Positions 15,992 to 24,959 of a DNA stretch of 64,000 nt are shown here, one piece after another. Made by a program: the position numbers and the translations under genes. Each line of letters opens with the position of its first letter. Position 1 is the first letter of the stretch. The notes under the pieces are model-generated. The model was given only the letters and a program-made list of their open reading frames with translations, was not told the origin of the DNA and did no database searches. Origin of the DNA: Xenorhabdus poinarii G6 (GTDB taxonomy: Bacteria; Pseudomonadota; Gammaproteobacteria; Enterobacterales; Enterobacteriaceae); contig NZ_FO704551.1 in the NCBI RefSeq assembly GCF_000968175.1, positions 1,922,001 to 1,986,000 of the forward strand, written 5' to 3'.

Positions 15992-16034
15992 TCCTGCTAC
16001 CCCTTCCATTAATTAATCATTGATGGTGGCAATC

Positions 16035-16095
16035 CAGACAGGGTTCGCAGTACCGGAGAATACCCAACCGGCGAGGCCAAAGCCTCCCCTGTCTG
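16035..16095 (-). ncRNA. Structured RNA candidate (P4 cI-RNA-like)
   Basis: An outer stem CAGACAGGG/CCCTGTCTG encloses an inner hairpin GAGGC-CAAA-GCCTC and a CCGG pair, giving a compact fold of about 60 bases. A second hairpin CGCTGGTAG-7-CTACCAGCG follows at 16125-16149. P4-type satellites keep immunity through a short cI RNA near this position, ahead of a regulator gene. The comparison is structural only. Confidence 0.4.
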
Positions 16096-16268
16096 AACCG
16101 CCATTGAAAGGGCGATAGCAAGCACGCTGGTAGTATATTTCTACCAGCGGGGTATTTTCTCAAGGCTGCGAAACCTTACCACCGGATTTTGCCGATGGCA
16201 GGGCTACTTTAACGAATTGTTTTATCTGGTTCAATAAGCGAATCAGTAAAACAGCTTAACTTTTTACG

Positions 16269-17930
16269 TTATATCCCATTGAACGCGTTCAGGCGCAGTT
16301 GCTGCTCTTTACTTAAGCTAAACGCAAAATCTTCATGCTCTATCTGCCATGTGCCAAAACTCATCAAAAACGCAATCGCAGGATCTATCTTATTCGCGGA
16401 TTTCTTCTTATTCGGCTTGATATTGGCGTTCGCGTCCGTTTCCATCACCACATTGGACACTGCCCACGCAAGTACCGGATCGCCGTTGTGTCGAATGACC
16501 TTGCGATTCACGAATACCTCTGCCGATTTAGCTACGGGACTAAAGCGCATATAAGTTTGCGGGAACGGCTCAACGTCCAACCCCGCACCCTGTAGCTGAG
16601 TTCTCAGGTGCGTGGCGTTCCATGTGTCAAAGCCGACCAGCTTGATATCAAACTGCTGGCTGTCTTTAAGAATATCATCGCGGATACGGTCATAATCAAT
16701 GCAATCGCCTGTTGTGGTACGTATCCAGCCTGCTTGTACCCATTGGCGATACACCGCCCGATTCTTGTTAGCAGGGTTCTGCAATTGTGCTTCGGGCAGG
16801 TAATGACGGGTCAGTAATAACAGTTCGTTATCCACCGGGAAGGTGTAACAGATACTGGTGATATCGCCTGTTGAAGACAAATCCAGTCCGGCGTAGCACT
16901 CCAGTCCTTTGAGGTCATTTTCATCATAATCTTGCTGGCAGGCTTTCCATGCGCCTTCACCCATCCACGGCGTTTCGCCCTGGCACCAGATATTAAAGCG
17001 TTTGGTTAACATCTCTGTCCATTGTGAGGGAATGCCGCGGGCTTTCTGGATAGTGTCATGCAGGGCGGCACTGTCTACCGAGACATCCAGATTGGGATTG
17101 GCCTTGATCCAAAGTGCTTCATCATCAATCTCACTCTCATCGTCCAGTTCGTAAATCAGGGCGAACAGCGATTCGTTTTGTTCTTCGCCATCCAGTATCT
17201 GACAGCAATAATCATAGTGCTGTTTACAGGCCGATATCACGTTACTGCCTGCGGTGGTAATGGCGAACAGGAGTCCTTCGGGACGGGCACCCATCCCCAA
17301 TTCAAGCGCAGAGTACACGGCGTTATCGGGGTGTAAATGGTACTCATCGACAATGGCCAGACTAGGATTTGTCCCCTCAATCGTGGCGGCTTTGGAAGCC
17401 AGTGGCTTTAACAGGCTGTTGCTCTTTGGGTAGGTAACTTTATGTTGCTGGATAGCGACCCGTTTTTTCAGGGGCTTGGATAACAGGCACATCTGGCGGG
17501 CATCATCAAAGACAATCCGCGCCTGATCCCGGCTCACGGCGGCGGTGTAGATATCCTGCTGGCCTTGCTCCATCACCAAAAACCAGTTAGCCAGTATGGC
17601 GGCCACTGTGGATTTGGCATTTTTGCGCGGCACCTGAATATACGCGCTGCGGTATTTTCGGCGTCCGGTCGCTTTGACTTTGAAGCCGAACAGGTTAGCA
17701 AAGGCAAACTGCTGCCACGGTTCAAGCATGATGGGTTGACCACGTAAGTGGCCTTTGACGTGCGGGCAGAGACGGGAAAAGCCGATAAAACGCTCGACGA
17801 CTTCGCTATCGAACGTATAAAGCGGGTTATGCAGGTCGCTATAATAGCGTTTCACGGCCTGTTTTACCCGCTGACAGGCCGGAATGGTGCCGTTTTCGAT
17901 AGCAAAAGCATACTGTTCCCATGCGTTCAT
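16269..17930 (-). CDS. Phage terminase large subunit
   Basis: A 553-residue packaging ATPase-nuclease of the HK97/P27-associated type. The ATPase domain has VPRKNAKSTVAAILANW (Walker A-like) and SLAIVDEYHLH (Walker B); the nuclease domain has LDLSSTGDITS and LVGFDTWNAT acidic strands. It cuts concatemers and pumps DNA into the prohead. It begins 11 bases after the small subunit and both lie in one minus-strand block with HNH, protease and capsid genes. Length is normal for the family and no internal stop is present, so it may be functional. Confidence 0.85.
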   Translation of the reverse strand: MNAWEQYAFAIENGTIPACQRVKQAVKRYYSDLHNPLYTFDSEVVERFIGFSRLCPHVKGHLRGQPIMLEPWQQFAFANLFGFKVKATGRRKYRSAYIQVPRKNAKSTVAAILANWFLVMEQGQQDIYTAAVSRDQARIVFDDARQMCLLSKPLKKRVAIQQHKVTYPKSNSLLKPLASKAATIEGTNPSLAIVDEYHLHPDNAVYSALELGMGARPEGLLFAITTAGSNVISACKQHYDYCCQILDGEEQNESLFALIYELDDESEIDDEALWIKANPNLDVSVDSAALHDTIQKARGIPSQWTEMLTKRFNIWCQGETPWMGEGAWKACQQDYDENDLKGLECYAGLDLSSTGDITSICYTFPVDNELLLLTRHYLPEAQLQNPANKNRAVYRQWVQAGWIRTTTGDCIDYDRIRDDILKDSQQFDIKLVGFDTWNATHLRTQLQGAGLDVEPFPQTYMRFSPVAKSAEVFVNRKVIRHNGDPVLAWAVSNVVMETDANANIKPNKKKSANKIDPAIAFLMSFGTWQIEHEDFAFSLSKEQQLRLNAFNGI

Positions 17931-17941
17931 CGTGGTATGAC

Positions 17942-18301
17942 TCAGGCTATCAGTGCGTCTAAATCATCAGGTTCGTCACTTTCTATCGGATTCCGGCGCC
18001 GGGATACGGGATCAAAACCGAGCAACGACGACATTTTTATCATGATTTTTTCGGCATCCGCTTTCGCTTTCAGTGACGGATTGCTGGTCGCTGCGCCGCG
18101 TGAACCTTCCACCGCGAACCCGCGCACTTCAATGTCTTCAACGGCTTTACGGTAAATCGCATAGTTGACGCAATACAGTTCTAAGTTGTTCCAGTCCGCC
18201 GGACTGAGATCTTCCCGTTCATTGAGAATTTTGGCTTTTGATTTCCATTGCTCGGCGGCGATGTCGTTCAAATAAACCGGGGGTTTGGGTGCTCTTGCCA
18301 T
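17942..18301 (-). CDS. Phage terminase small subunit, P27 family
   Basis: A 119-residue protein of the P27-like small terminase family: PPVYLNDIAAEQWKSKAKIL at the start, LSPADWNNLELYCVNYAIYRKAVEDIE in the middle and SNPSLKAKADAEKIMIKMSSLLGFDPVSRRR at the end. It recognises the packaging site and hands DNA to the large subunit encoded next to it. The gap of 277 bases upstream toward the HNH gene holds no supported gene and is a plausible place for a cos site, which I cannot define from sequence alone. Confidence 0.8.
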   Translation of the reverse strand: MARAPKPPVYLNDIAAEQWKSKAKILNEREDLSPADWNNLELYCVNYAIYRKAVEDIEVRGFAVEGSRGAATSNPSLKAKADAEKIMIKMSSLLGFDPVSRRRNPIESDEPDDLDALIA

Positions 18302-18578
18302 AATATTCTGATTCCTATGAAGTTACTGCTATTGAAAAAAGTGCCGTGCGTAAAAATTGGAGGGGGCGGCGGTGCCATGAGGCAGGGCATTTGTCATGTT
18401 TGACTCCCCTACCCCCTCTGTACGCTCTCCTAACGATCCCTGAAACATTCCATTAGCTCCCCTGTCACGTTGTGTCTTGCGCTTCGTTGTGAGCTTATCA
18501 GGCGCAATCTGTTTCGATTGTCGATAGCGTTCACAGTGCTTTAATAGCCTTTAACTCATTGATTTGTTTCTTGTTCGT

Positions 18579-19013
18579 TCATGATTGATACATCCAGTCA
18601 TGACGCGGCACCGCGCTTTCTTCCTGTTCCCGATATTCACCGCGCTTGCGTTTCTGCTTGGTTATCGGGTCTTGGGTAAACGTCTTGGTGTTATGGCAGC
18701 GATGGCATACGGATTGATGATTGAAGTCAGGCCAGAACAACACATCACTGTCACCGTCTATCGGGATAATGTGATCAACAATGGTTGCCGGGGTGTAGGT
18801 ATTGGCTTTCAGACACATCACACATAAAGGGTTCGCTTTAAGGTACATCAGCCGATACTTACCCCATTGATTGCTATAGCCGCGTTGGGTTCGGGGGCCT
18901 CGTTGCTTATCCTGCTGACGTCTGGTTTCCCGTTGGTGTTGTTCACATCGGCCTGATTTCACCCTCTCGCGGCAGTTCGGGTAGCTACAACGTTTTAAGG
19001 GTTGCCACGGCAT
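18579..19013 (-). CDS. HNH endonuclease of the packaging module
   Basis: A 144-residue HNH nuclease. Two zinc-binding Cys pairs are visible early (CSYPNCRERVKSGRCEQH) and around the fold (CVMCLKAN ... VCHRCHNTKT), with the catalytic DHIIP and a following N/H. In HK97-type cos phages and satellites, an HNH protein next to the terminase is needed for specific cos cleavage. Position between protease and TerS agrees. The carboxyl tail (KQKRKRGEYREQEES) is basic and may contact DNA. Confidence 0.85.
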   Translation of the reverse strand: MPWQPLKRCSYPNCRERVKSGRCEQHQRETRRQQDKQRGPRTQRGYSNQWGKYRLMYLKANPLCVMCLKANTYTPATIVDHIIPIDGDSDVLFWPDFNHQSVCHRCHNTKTFTQDPITKQKRKRGEYREQEESAVPRHDWMYQS

Positions 19014-19092
19014 CAGTAAACTCCCACATCACGATAGACAGACCACAGCGATTTAATGGTGAACGTGTCTTTTCGCTTAAACGGCCACATAG

Positions 19093-19641
19093 TTACACCT
19101 CGGACAGTTGCAGCCAGTAATGACGCAAATCGGCATCACGGGGTTTAGCGGCATTCAGTGAACGCCTGGCAATCTCGACCCCACTTTCAGGATAGGCGGG
19201 TAAGCTAGTGATGGTGATTTCCCGTAATTCGGCTTCTAAGACGGTTCTGACGTAAGGTTCCTGACCCACATCCCACTGATCCTTCAATGCCCTGAACCCG
19301 AAGGACATCCCGGAAATATCGCCACGTTCAACCAGCGTTAACACATCGCGCCCTAATTGCGTATCAGGCGGGGTTAACTCAAAGCGTAGTCCGGTGGCAT
19401 CTTCACTCAACTGCAACGTACCGGAGGTGGTGCGGCCTAACAGGTTCATATGATCATGTTCATACAATGCCCGAACATCAGTCTTTGCCGTCAAGCTGGC
19501 ACGAAAGGCATTCGGGGCGAATTGTTCAACAAATTCATCCCATAGGATTTGGGATCGGCTGTTCCACTTAATCACATAGCCGGTCAGTTTTTTATCACTG
19601 GCAGACAGTGAGGCAGTGCGGATTTCAAAATCGTTATTCAT
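19093..19641 (-). CDS. HK97-family prohead protease
   Basis: A 182-residue serine protease of the HK97 (U35) fold. GYVIKWNSRSQILWDEFVEQFAPNAF is the usual beginning; RALYEHDHMNLLGRT carries the catalytic His and GDISGMSFGF the catalytic Ser. It trims the capsid scaffold domain during maturation. It lies 44 bases downstream of the capsid gene on the same strand. This order, capsid then protease, is the reverse of free HK97-type phages but is common in capsid-carrying satellites (from memory). Confidence 0.85.
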   Translation of the reverse strand: MNNDFEIRTASLSASDKKLTGYVIKWNSRSQILWDEFVEQFAPNAFRASLTAKTDVRALYEHDHMNLLGRTTSGTLQLSEDATGLRFELTPPDTQLGRDVLTLVERGDISGMSFGFRALKDQWDVGQEPYVRTVLEAELREITITSLPAYPESGVEIARRSLNAAKPRDADLRHYWLQLSEV

Positions 19642-19685
19642 CTTATGGACTCCAAGACTGAAAAGGGGCTTTTCGCCCCTCTCGC

Positions 19686-20837
19686 TTATTTACTGGCTGC
19701 TTTCACTTCCAGCACCTTGATGGCGTTGGAGTCCACCAGACCGCCGCCCAGATATTTATCGGTATGTACCTTATAGAAGCCCGGTTCGGTAATATTGTCA
19801 GGGCGGGTACGGGTGCCTGTCTCATGGTCAACGATGAAATAGCCGCGCTTGAAGTCACCCAGACCAATCACGCCATCCGGCATAAATTCAAGGTAATGGA
19901 CAGACAAGCCCAGCAGCAGATCCGGATCACCGGCCTGTAAACGCTCACGCCAGATATAATCGCCGTTGCCGTTTTTTAGCTTCTGCACCTGCGCGGCGGT
20001 CGTGGAGTTCATTACCCACACCGCATTTTTACGGTATTTATTTTTGAGTAAGAATTTCAGGTCAATCAGGCTATCGGCGGAAAGCGTGGCAGCGTCCAGC
20101 TTCTGTAACGTGCCAAATGCACGTACCTTATCGGCTTGAGTGTCACGGGGATAAGACAAGAAGCCTTTCGCTTTTTTGCTGCCGTCACCGCTCACAAGGT
20201 CAGTTTCTTCGGTATCAACGAAGGTGTCGGCAATTTCTGACGTCAGCCAGCCCAAGATATCCACATCGCTAAAATCGATAATCTCTTGGGTGGTTTTAGG
20301 ATAGGCGTAAATCGGGAACAGCTTGATGCTGACTTCTTCCATCTTCGGCGTGCCCGTCTCACCGCGTGCCTTACCTTCTTCGCCGTGTGTCACGGCTGCC
20401 CCACCGACTGAAACCAACTGTTTATATTCGTTGCTGCGGGTGGTCTTAATGGTACAAATCCGGCGCATGACCGACTCATCAGCCAGTTGCTGCATGATTT
20501 GTTTATTCAGTTCCGGGATAACGGTATAGCCGCCCCCTGAGGGGACGCCTGTAGACAGGGTACGGGTTTCGCCGGTCAGAATATAGTGGCGCAGTTCGTC
20601 ATTGCTGAGTGTTTCACTGGCAGGCTGATTCTTGACCTGACTGCGTTCTTCATCAGCAATTGACTCATAACGGGCGATTTCCGTATTCAGCGTGTCGGAC
20701 TGGTTGCGCAGTTCGTCAAACTGCTTCGCTTCATCTTCGGTCAGGGAACGCTTTTCACCTTCGGCCTTGGTGAGCAGGGTGCGCATTTGTTCGGTAAGAG
20801 TGGCCTTTTGCTGGCGTAATTCGAGTAATTTTTTCAT
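19686..20837 (-). CDS. HK97-fold major capsid protein
   Basis: A 383-residue capsid protein. The first 75 residues are a charged coiled coil (KKLLELRQQKATLTEQMRTLL to ESIADEERSQ), the scaffold-like delta domain that the protease removes. The remainder has typical HK97 segments: GGYTVIPELNKQIMQQL, IDFSDVDILGWLTSEIADTF, NAVWVMNSTTAAQVQKLK, FMPDGVIGLGDFKRGYFIVD. It is first in the minus-strand packaging block. No portal, connector or tail genes are seen, which fits a satellite that borrows those parts or a deleted prophage. Confidence 0.85.
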   Translation of the reverse strand: MKKLLELRQQKATLTEQMRTLLTKAEGEKRSLTEDEAKQFDELRNQSDTLNTEIARYESIADEERSQVKNQPASETLSNDELRHYILTGETRTLSTGVPSGGGYTVIPELNKQIMQQLADESVMRRICTIKTTRSNEYKQLVSVGGAAVTHGEEGKARGETGTPKMEEVSIKLFPIYAYPKTTQEIIDFSDVDILGWLTSEIADTFVDTEETDLVSGDGSKKAKGFLSYPRDTQADKVRAFGTLQKLDAATLSADSLIDLKFLLKNKYRKNAVWVMNSTTAAQVQKLKNGNGDYIWRERLQAGDPDLLLGLSVHYLEFMPDGVIGLGDFKRGYFIVDHETGTRTRPDNITEPGFYKVHTDKYLGGGLVDSNAIKVLEVKAASK

Positions 20838-20961
20838 GGTGTTTTGTGGTTGGTTATTCTGCTTAAAACACTATTTAACATCATGAAAAATGATAAAAAA
20901 GCCCCTGACATTCAGAGGCTAAACTTGCGAAAACATGAGGACGGAATATTTACAAAATTTT

Positions 20962-21357
20962 TCAATTACATAACTTAATATCTTTAACATAAGTAGTAGG
21001 TGACATCCATGAAATTTTATCGCATGTCAGATAACCATCACGTTTTAACTTATAGCTAACATAAAAAGAGACAGGTAAGCTGATGATAAATGATAAAATT
21101 GCTAATCTAACCAGATAGTTAACAATTATCTTGTTAAATTTTGGTAACCTATCAAAGATAAAGAAAAAAACAAAGCCTGAAAACGCGTAAAATAATAGAG
21201 GTGAAGACATAACAACCATGACAACAGTGGCAGAAAATGTTATTTCATCTTTCATTAATATTAATGAAACAGCATCATCAATGATGACACCAATCATAAA
21301 TGTTACTAACAATAATAATATTATCGCACCTAATACTTTAAAGTATTTACTATTCAC
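20962..21357 (-). CDS. DUF1240-like four-helix membrane protein (putative partner/immunity)
   Basis: A 131-residue membrane protein with four hydrophobic segments: VLGAIILLLLVTFMIGVII, FSATVVMVVMSSPLLFYAF, FVFFFIFDRL and YLVRLAILSFIISLPVSFYV, then a soluble end with two Cys (LTCDKISW, IKLCN). It resembles DUF1240 proteins known from Yersinia and Photorhabdus (from memory). The GTG start overlaps the stop of the upstream gene as GTGA, so the two are translated together. A small multi-pass protein coupled to a protein with a hydrophobic helical end is the usual form of a toxin-immunity pair. That role is inference. Confidence 0.5.
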   Translation of the reverse strand: MNSKYFKVLGAIILLLLVTFMIGVIIDDAVSLILMKDEITFSATVVMVVMSSPLLFYAFSGFVFFFIFDRLPKFNKIIVNYLVRLAILSFIISLPVSFYVSYKLKRDGYLTCDKISWMSPTTYVKDIKLCN

Positions 21358-22319
21358 CTAAACCTTCCTAATCCATTAAAAAAATATTGTAAGTCTGCTT
21401 CCGGTGTTCTTGGTTTTCTTTTCATTTCTTCTTTCAAAAGTGCTATTAATTTTTCACTTAGCCCATATTTCTTATCAAGAAAATCTAAAATATAAGCTAC
21501 TGAAAAACCAGCAAGTAGAACTATTACCGCAGCAGCAATAATACTTCCACCTACCAAAGCAGTGGCAGTTACAAGTGAACCGACAGCCCAAGAGGAAACA
21601 GCAACAATAGCTGTTTTAGCCATATCCATTGTTATGTTTCCGATAAAATCAGCTAGCGTATATTCATCCTTAAAAATACTTTCTATCAATCTATAGGCAA
21701 TCGAAAATACAATACAGAATCTAACACCTTTAACAACGCTTGCATTAAGCCCCTGCTGCCCTATTCCCATTCCAAGCATTTTGGGGTTTTTGGCACGATA
21801 GCGTGTCCCCATAATACGACTCCTAAGACCTGCATGCCCCGACAGGTGAATATACTTTTCCCCATTTTTTCCTACATGTTCTGTAGCTTTAATGCCCAAG
21901 CTCTTAAACTCTCTGCAAACTTCAGAAAACCCATGCGCATCATAGATATTTCCCGCATAAGTGGAAATAGGATCAGTGACGGAAAATACAGGTGCCATCG
22001 GATTTTTTATCTTGTTGCCTGCGTCCGTACCTCTTGCAAATGCTTCTTCATAACTTAGATGTTTTTCGTCCATACCTCTTGCAAATGCATATCCATAACT
22101 TGGACTTTGTGGACGGCGGTGGCTGATATCCTCAATAATACTTTTGGCTTCCGCTAATGTGAGGACAAAGTGATATTGGGTATTATCCCTCAATACTTTT
22201 TCTAGCCCAATAGCATCAAAAAATTCATGTTGAGGCGTTAACTGGTTAATGCCCACTTTCCCATTTAAGTAATCGCCAAGATATCCATCCCAAGTAGGAT
22301 TATATTTCTTATGTGTCAT
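21354..22319 (-). CDS. Protein with YafU-like C-terminal membrane domain (putative toxin/defence effector)
   Basis: A 321-residue protein. Residues 1-190 are soluble and contain a small internal repeat (YGYAFARGMD at 75 and YEEAFARGTD at 90) and a basic segment GHAGLRSRIMGTRYRAKNPK (161-180). Residues 198-216 and about 236-285 are hydrophobic (AIVAVSSWAVGSLVTATALV, GGSIIAAAVIVLLAGFSVAY) and end in YGLSEKLIALLKEEM. The second half resembles E. coli YafU (from memory). It could insert in the membrane and depolarise it. It lies between the capsid gene and the iteron-like region, the variable cargo slot of satellites. Low GC compared with the capsid block suggests separate origin. Confidence 0.5.
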   Translation of the reverse strand: MTHKKYNPTWDGYLGDYLNGKVGINQLTPQHEFFDAIGLEKVLRDNTQYHFVLTLAEAKSIIEDISHRRPQSPSYGYAFARGMDEKHLSYEEAFARGTDAGNKIKNPMAPVFSVTDPISTYAGNIYDAHGFSEVCREFKSLGIKATEHVGKNGEKYIHLSGHAGLRSRIMGTRYRAKNPKMLGMGIGQQGLNASVVKGVRFCIVFSIAYRLIESIFKDEYTLADFIGNITMDMAKTAIVAVSSWAVGSLVTATALVGGSIIAAAVIVLLAGFSVAYILDFLDKKYGLSEKLIALLKEEMKRKPRTPEADLQYFFNGLGRFR

Positions 22320-22589
22320 TCCTCAATTCTCCGTAACATCCCCTATCAATCAGGCAGAATATAACAATAATACTTATCAATTCCAGTGTATATAAAAGTA
22401 CACCAGTAAATTTGTGATGAACTTCCATTCTTAAATGAAATCAGATAATTACCCAATCTAAATTTCAGGTAATGCCACAATAAAAAACGCATTGATGTAC
22501 TCAATTTATCTTTCCAGATTCACCCGCCTTTTATTTACCTGCCAGAGGAAACCCCCTGAAAATCTTTTTGAACCTCTCAACTATGCACC

Positions 22590-22800
22590 CTGTGCACTTT
22601 CCATATAATACATTGATAATATGTAATTTTTAATGGTGAATACGGTGTGCACCAACTGTTCACACTGTGCCCCCCTAAATTATTCAGGAAAAGGTGAACA
22701 GGGTGCATAGTTGGTGCATAGTTAAATAACAACTGTACACCTTACTTTTTCATTGTAATTCAATATATTATATTAATTAGTGCATAGGGTGCACAGTTAA
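22590..22800. repeat. Iteron-like repeats (GGTGCAYAG) by D5 primase remnant 2
   Basis: The word GGTGCATAG or GGTGCACAG and its reverse recur across this stretch, for example TATGCACCCTGTGCAC near 22594, GGTGCATAGTTGGTGCATAG near 22710 and TAGGGTGCACAG near 22785. With the primase remnant beside it, this is a good candidate for a satellite replication origin. The gap 22320-22824 contains no gene. Confidence 0.5.
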
Positions 22801-22824
22801 CATCAAAACTTTATATAAGGGGGG

Positions 22825-23265
22825 TTACTTGTTCAAGTGTTCAGGAACAGCCGGAAGCCATTCGTTAGCATCATCCGTTAAATTCACATTGTAGTAATAA
22901 CCCTTTTTAGTTTTAAATTTGCGATAGTCCTTTTTATATTCCTGCATCACTTTAGGCAAGGAATCCCCGAATTTAGTCAATGTCAGCGGTCTTTCAAACC
23001 CATACGCTTCCATAAAGGACAAATAGGCGTGATACAAATAGATTCTCGGTGCCCTGGGGTAAATATTCTTGGTTCCCATTTTCATTCCTAATTCTTCCCC
23101 CAGCGAGACTAAGTAAGCACAGAAATTATACAGGGGATCGGAATGGCATTTTACCGATAATGCTTCGTTAGAGTCGCGTTGCGCCTGTAGCAGCTTCTTA
23201 GCCTTGTTCTGGTCGGCAAATTCGTTTAATAAATGACGGATAATCACCGGTAATTCCCGACTGAT
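22825..23265 (-). pseudogene. D5-type primase remnant 2, C-terminal end only
   Basis: About 147 residues equal the end of remnant 1 at roughly 80 percent identity: ISRELPVIIRHLLNEFADQ, SDPLYNFCAYLVSLGEELGM, RAPRIYLYHAYLSFMEAYGFERPLTLTKFG, ending NEWLPAVPEHLNK. The SF3 helicase core and primase domain are gone: homology stops abruptly at 23265, exactly where the opposing DUF2800 frame becomes recognisable. This marks a recombination joint between a satellite and another phage. Confidence 0.7.
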
Positions 23266-24330
23266 TATTTGGGACAGTACATACTGCTCAAACCCAATAC
23301 ACCACAGGTCAATGACGAAATGGTGGAGGCGGTAGGACAATATGTCGAGACGGTTTGGGGGCTGGCTCAGGGTAACGAGTTATTGATCGAACAGCGCGTT
23401 GATTTTTCCGAGGTGATTGGCGTCGAAAACTCGTTTGGCACTGCCGATGCCATCATCATTAACGGCGGTGAACTGCAAATTCATGACCTGAAATACGGTC
23501 GCGGCGTGCGGGTCGATGCCGAGAAAAACGAGCAACTGATGTTGTACGCGCTAGGCGCTCTCGACCAGTTTGATATGTTGTACGAGTTTGAAACGGTACG
23601 GCTGTTCATTCACCAGCCCCGATTAAATCACGTATCAGAATGGGTGCTGGGTGTAGATGAATTGCGCCAGTTCGGGGAACGAGCCAAAGACGCGGCGGCA
23701 TCGGTCATTACGATATTTGGGATTGCACGGTGTGAAGGGGTGGACACATTACCACAAGACACGTTCACACCGGGCGAAAAACAGTGCCGGTTTTGTAAAG
23801 CCAAGGCGGATTGCCCCGCACTGGCCGCTCACATCTGGAGCACTATTGTGGAGGATTTTGACGACCTGACACAACCGTTAGAGCCTCAGATAGCGAAGGA
23901 ACAAATCCCTAAATATGACAACCAAACCCTCGCAGCCAAATACGAGCAAGTTGATTTTATCGAAAGCTGGTGCAAGGCGGTGCGGGGCCGTGTCAGTGAT
24001 GAACTCAATGCCGGGCACCCTATCCCCGGATTTAAATTAGTCGAGGGTAAACAGGGTAACCGATCATGGAGTGTTGAGACAGACGCCGAAGTGATGTTGA
24101 AAACGCTCAAGCTCAGGCAAGATCAAATCTACACCAAGAAGATTATCAGCCCTACCCAAGCGGAAAAAGTGCTCAAAAAAGAGTACCCGAAAAAATGGGC
24201 TAAGTTAGAGTCCCTGATTACCCGGCCTGACGGTAAACCTACCGTTGTCCCGGAATCCGATCCGCGTCCAGCACTGGACATTAATCCTATCAACGATTTT
24301 GACGACATATCTGACGATATGTTCTCGTAA
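23266..24330 (+). pseudogene. DUF2800 (Cas4/RecB-like) phage protein, N-truncated
   Basis: About 350 residues of a DUF2800 protein, normally near 400. The RecB-type nuclease core is visible: GTADAIIINGGELQIHDLKYGRGVRV (D...ExK-type acidic and Lys residues), EQLMLYALGALDQF, and an iron-sulfur-like Cys set (CRFCKAKADCPALA). The first 50 or so residues (typically SAHRWMNCPGS-like, with the first cluster Cys) are lost at the joint at 23265; the only start in frame is a TTG at 23269 without a clear ribosome site. It heads the right-hand phage replication block, followed by DUF2815. Confidence 0.65.
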
Positions 24331-24352
24331 TAACCTCTAAAGAGATAACAAA

Positions 24353-24910
24353 ATGAAAATTAGTTTAAAACAAGTGCGTCTGGCATTCCCTGATTTATTT
24401 GAAGCAACTCAGGTTAATGGGCAAGGCGATTTTAAATTCCGTTCCACGTTCCTAATTCCAAAAGAGCGCAAAGATTTAATTGCCGAAATTGAGGTTGCAA
24501 TTAAGAAAGTGGCTACCGAAAAATGGGGAGCTAGAGCTGAGGGTATTATTAAAAGCATTCGCGGAAACAACATGCGATTTAATTTCCGTGATGGCGATGA
24601 TAAACCGGATTACGACGGTTACGCGGGTAATATGTATATTTCCGCCAGTAACAAATCGCGGCCACTGGTTATTGATCGCGACCGTTCGCCACTCACGGCA
24701 CAGGATGGTAAACCGTATTCCGGCTGCTATGTTAACGCCACTATCAGTATTTTTGCGTATGAAAATAACGGCAAAGGCATTTCGGCATCGCTCTCAGGGG
24801 TTCAGTTCTTCCGAGATGGTGACGCATTCGCAGGTGGCGGCGTCGCCTCAGTAGACGATTTTGACGATATCAGCGAAGGGGCTGACGCCGAAGCCGACGT
24901 TTTTAATTGA
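24353..24910 (+). CDS. DUF2815 family phage protein (ssDNA-binding type)
   Basis: A 185-residue protein of the DUF2815 family: VRLAFPDLFEATQVNGQGDFKFRSTFLIPK at the start, GNNMRFNFRDGDDKPDYDGYAGNMYISASNKSRP in the middle, and SGCYVNATISIFAYENNGKGISASLSGVQFFRDG near the end. The acidic tail (DDFDDISEGADAEADVF) resembles that of SSB proteins and also the tail of the upstream DUF2800 protein, which suggests they contact the same partner. It is 22 bases after DUF2800. Likely role: single-strand binding in phage replication or recombination. Confidence 0.75.
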   Translation: MKISLKQVRLAFPDLFEATQVNGQGDFKFRSTFLIPKERKDLIAEIEVAIKKVATEKWGARAEGIIKSIRGNNMRFNFRDGDDKPDYDGYAGNMYISASNKSRPLVIDRDRSPLTAQDGKPYSGCYVNATISIFAYENNGKGISASLSGVQFFRDGDAFAGGGVASVDDFDDISEGADAEADVFN

Positions 24911-24922
24911 ATATATTTTACG

Positions 24923-24939
24923 CCCCGCTTCATGCGGGG
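24923..24939 (+). promoter_or_regulatory. Intercistronic hairpin
   Basis: CCCCGC-TTCAT-GCGGGG lies between DUF2815 and the Nmad5-like gene with no U run afterward. It may stabilise the upstream mRNA end or tune expression of the downstream gene. Confidence 0.4.
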
Positions 24940-24959
24940 TACTTATTAGGATAAAAACC

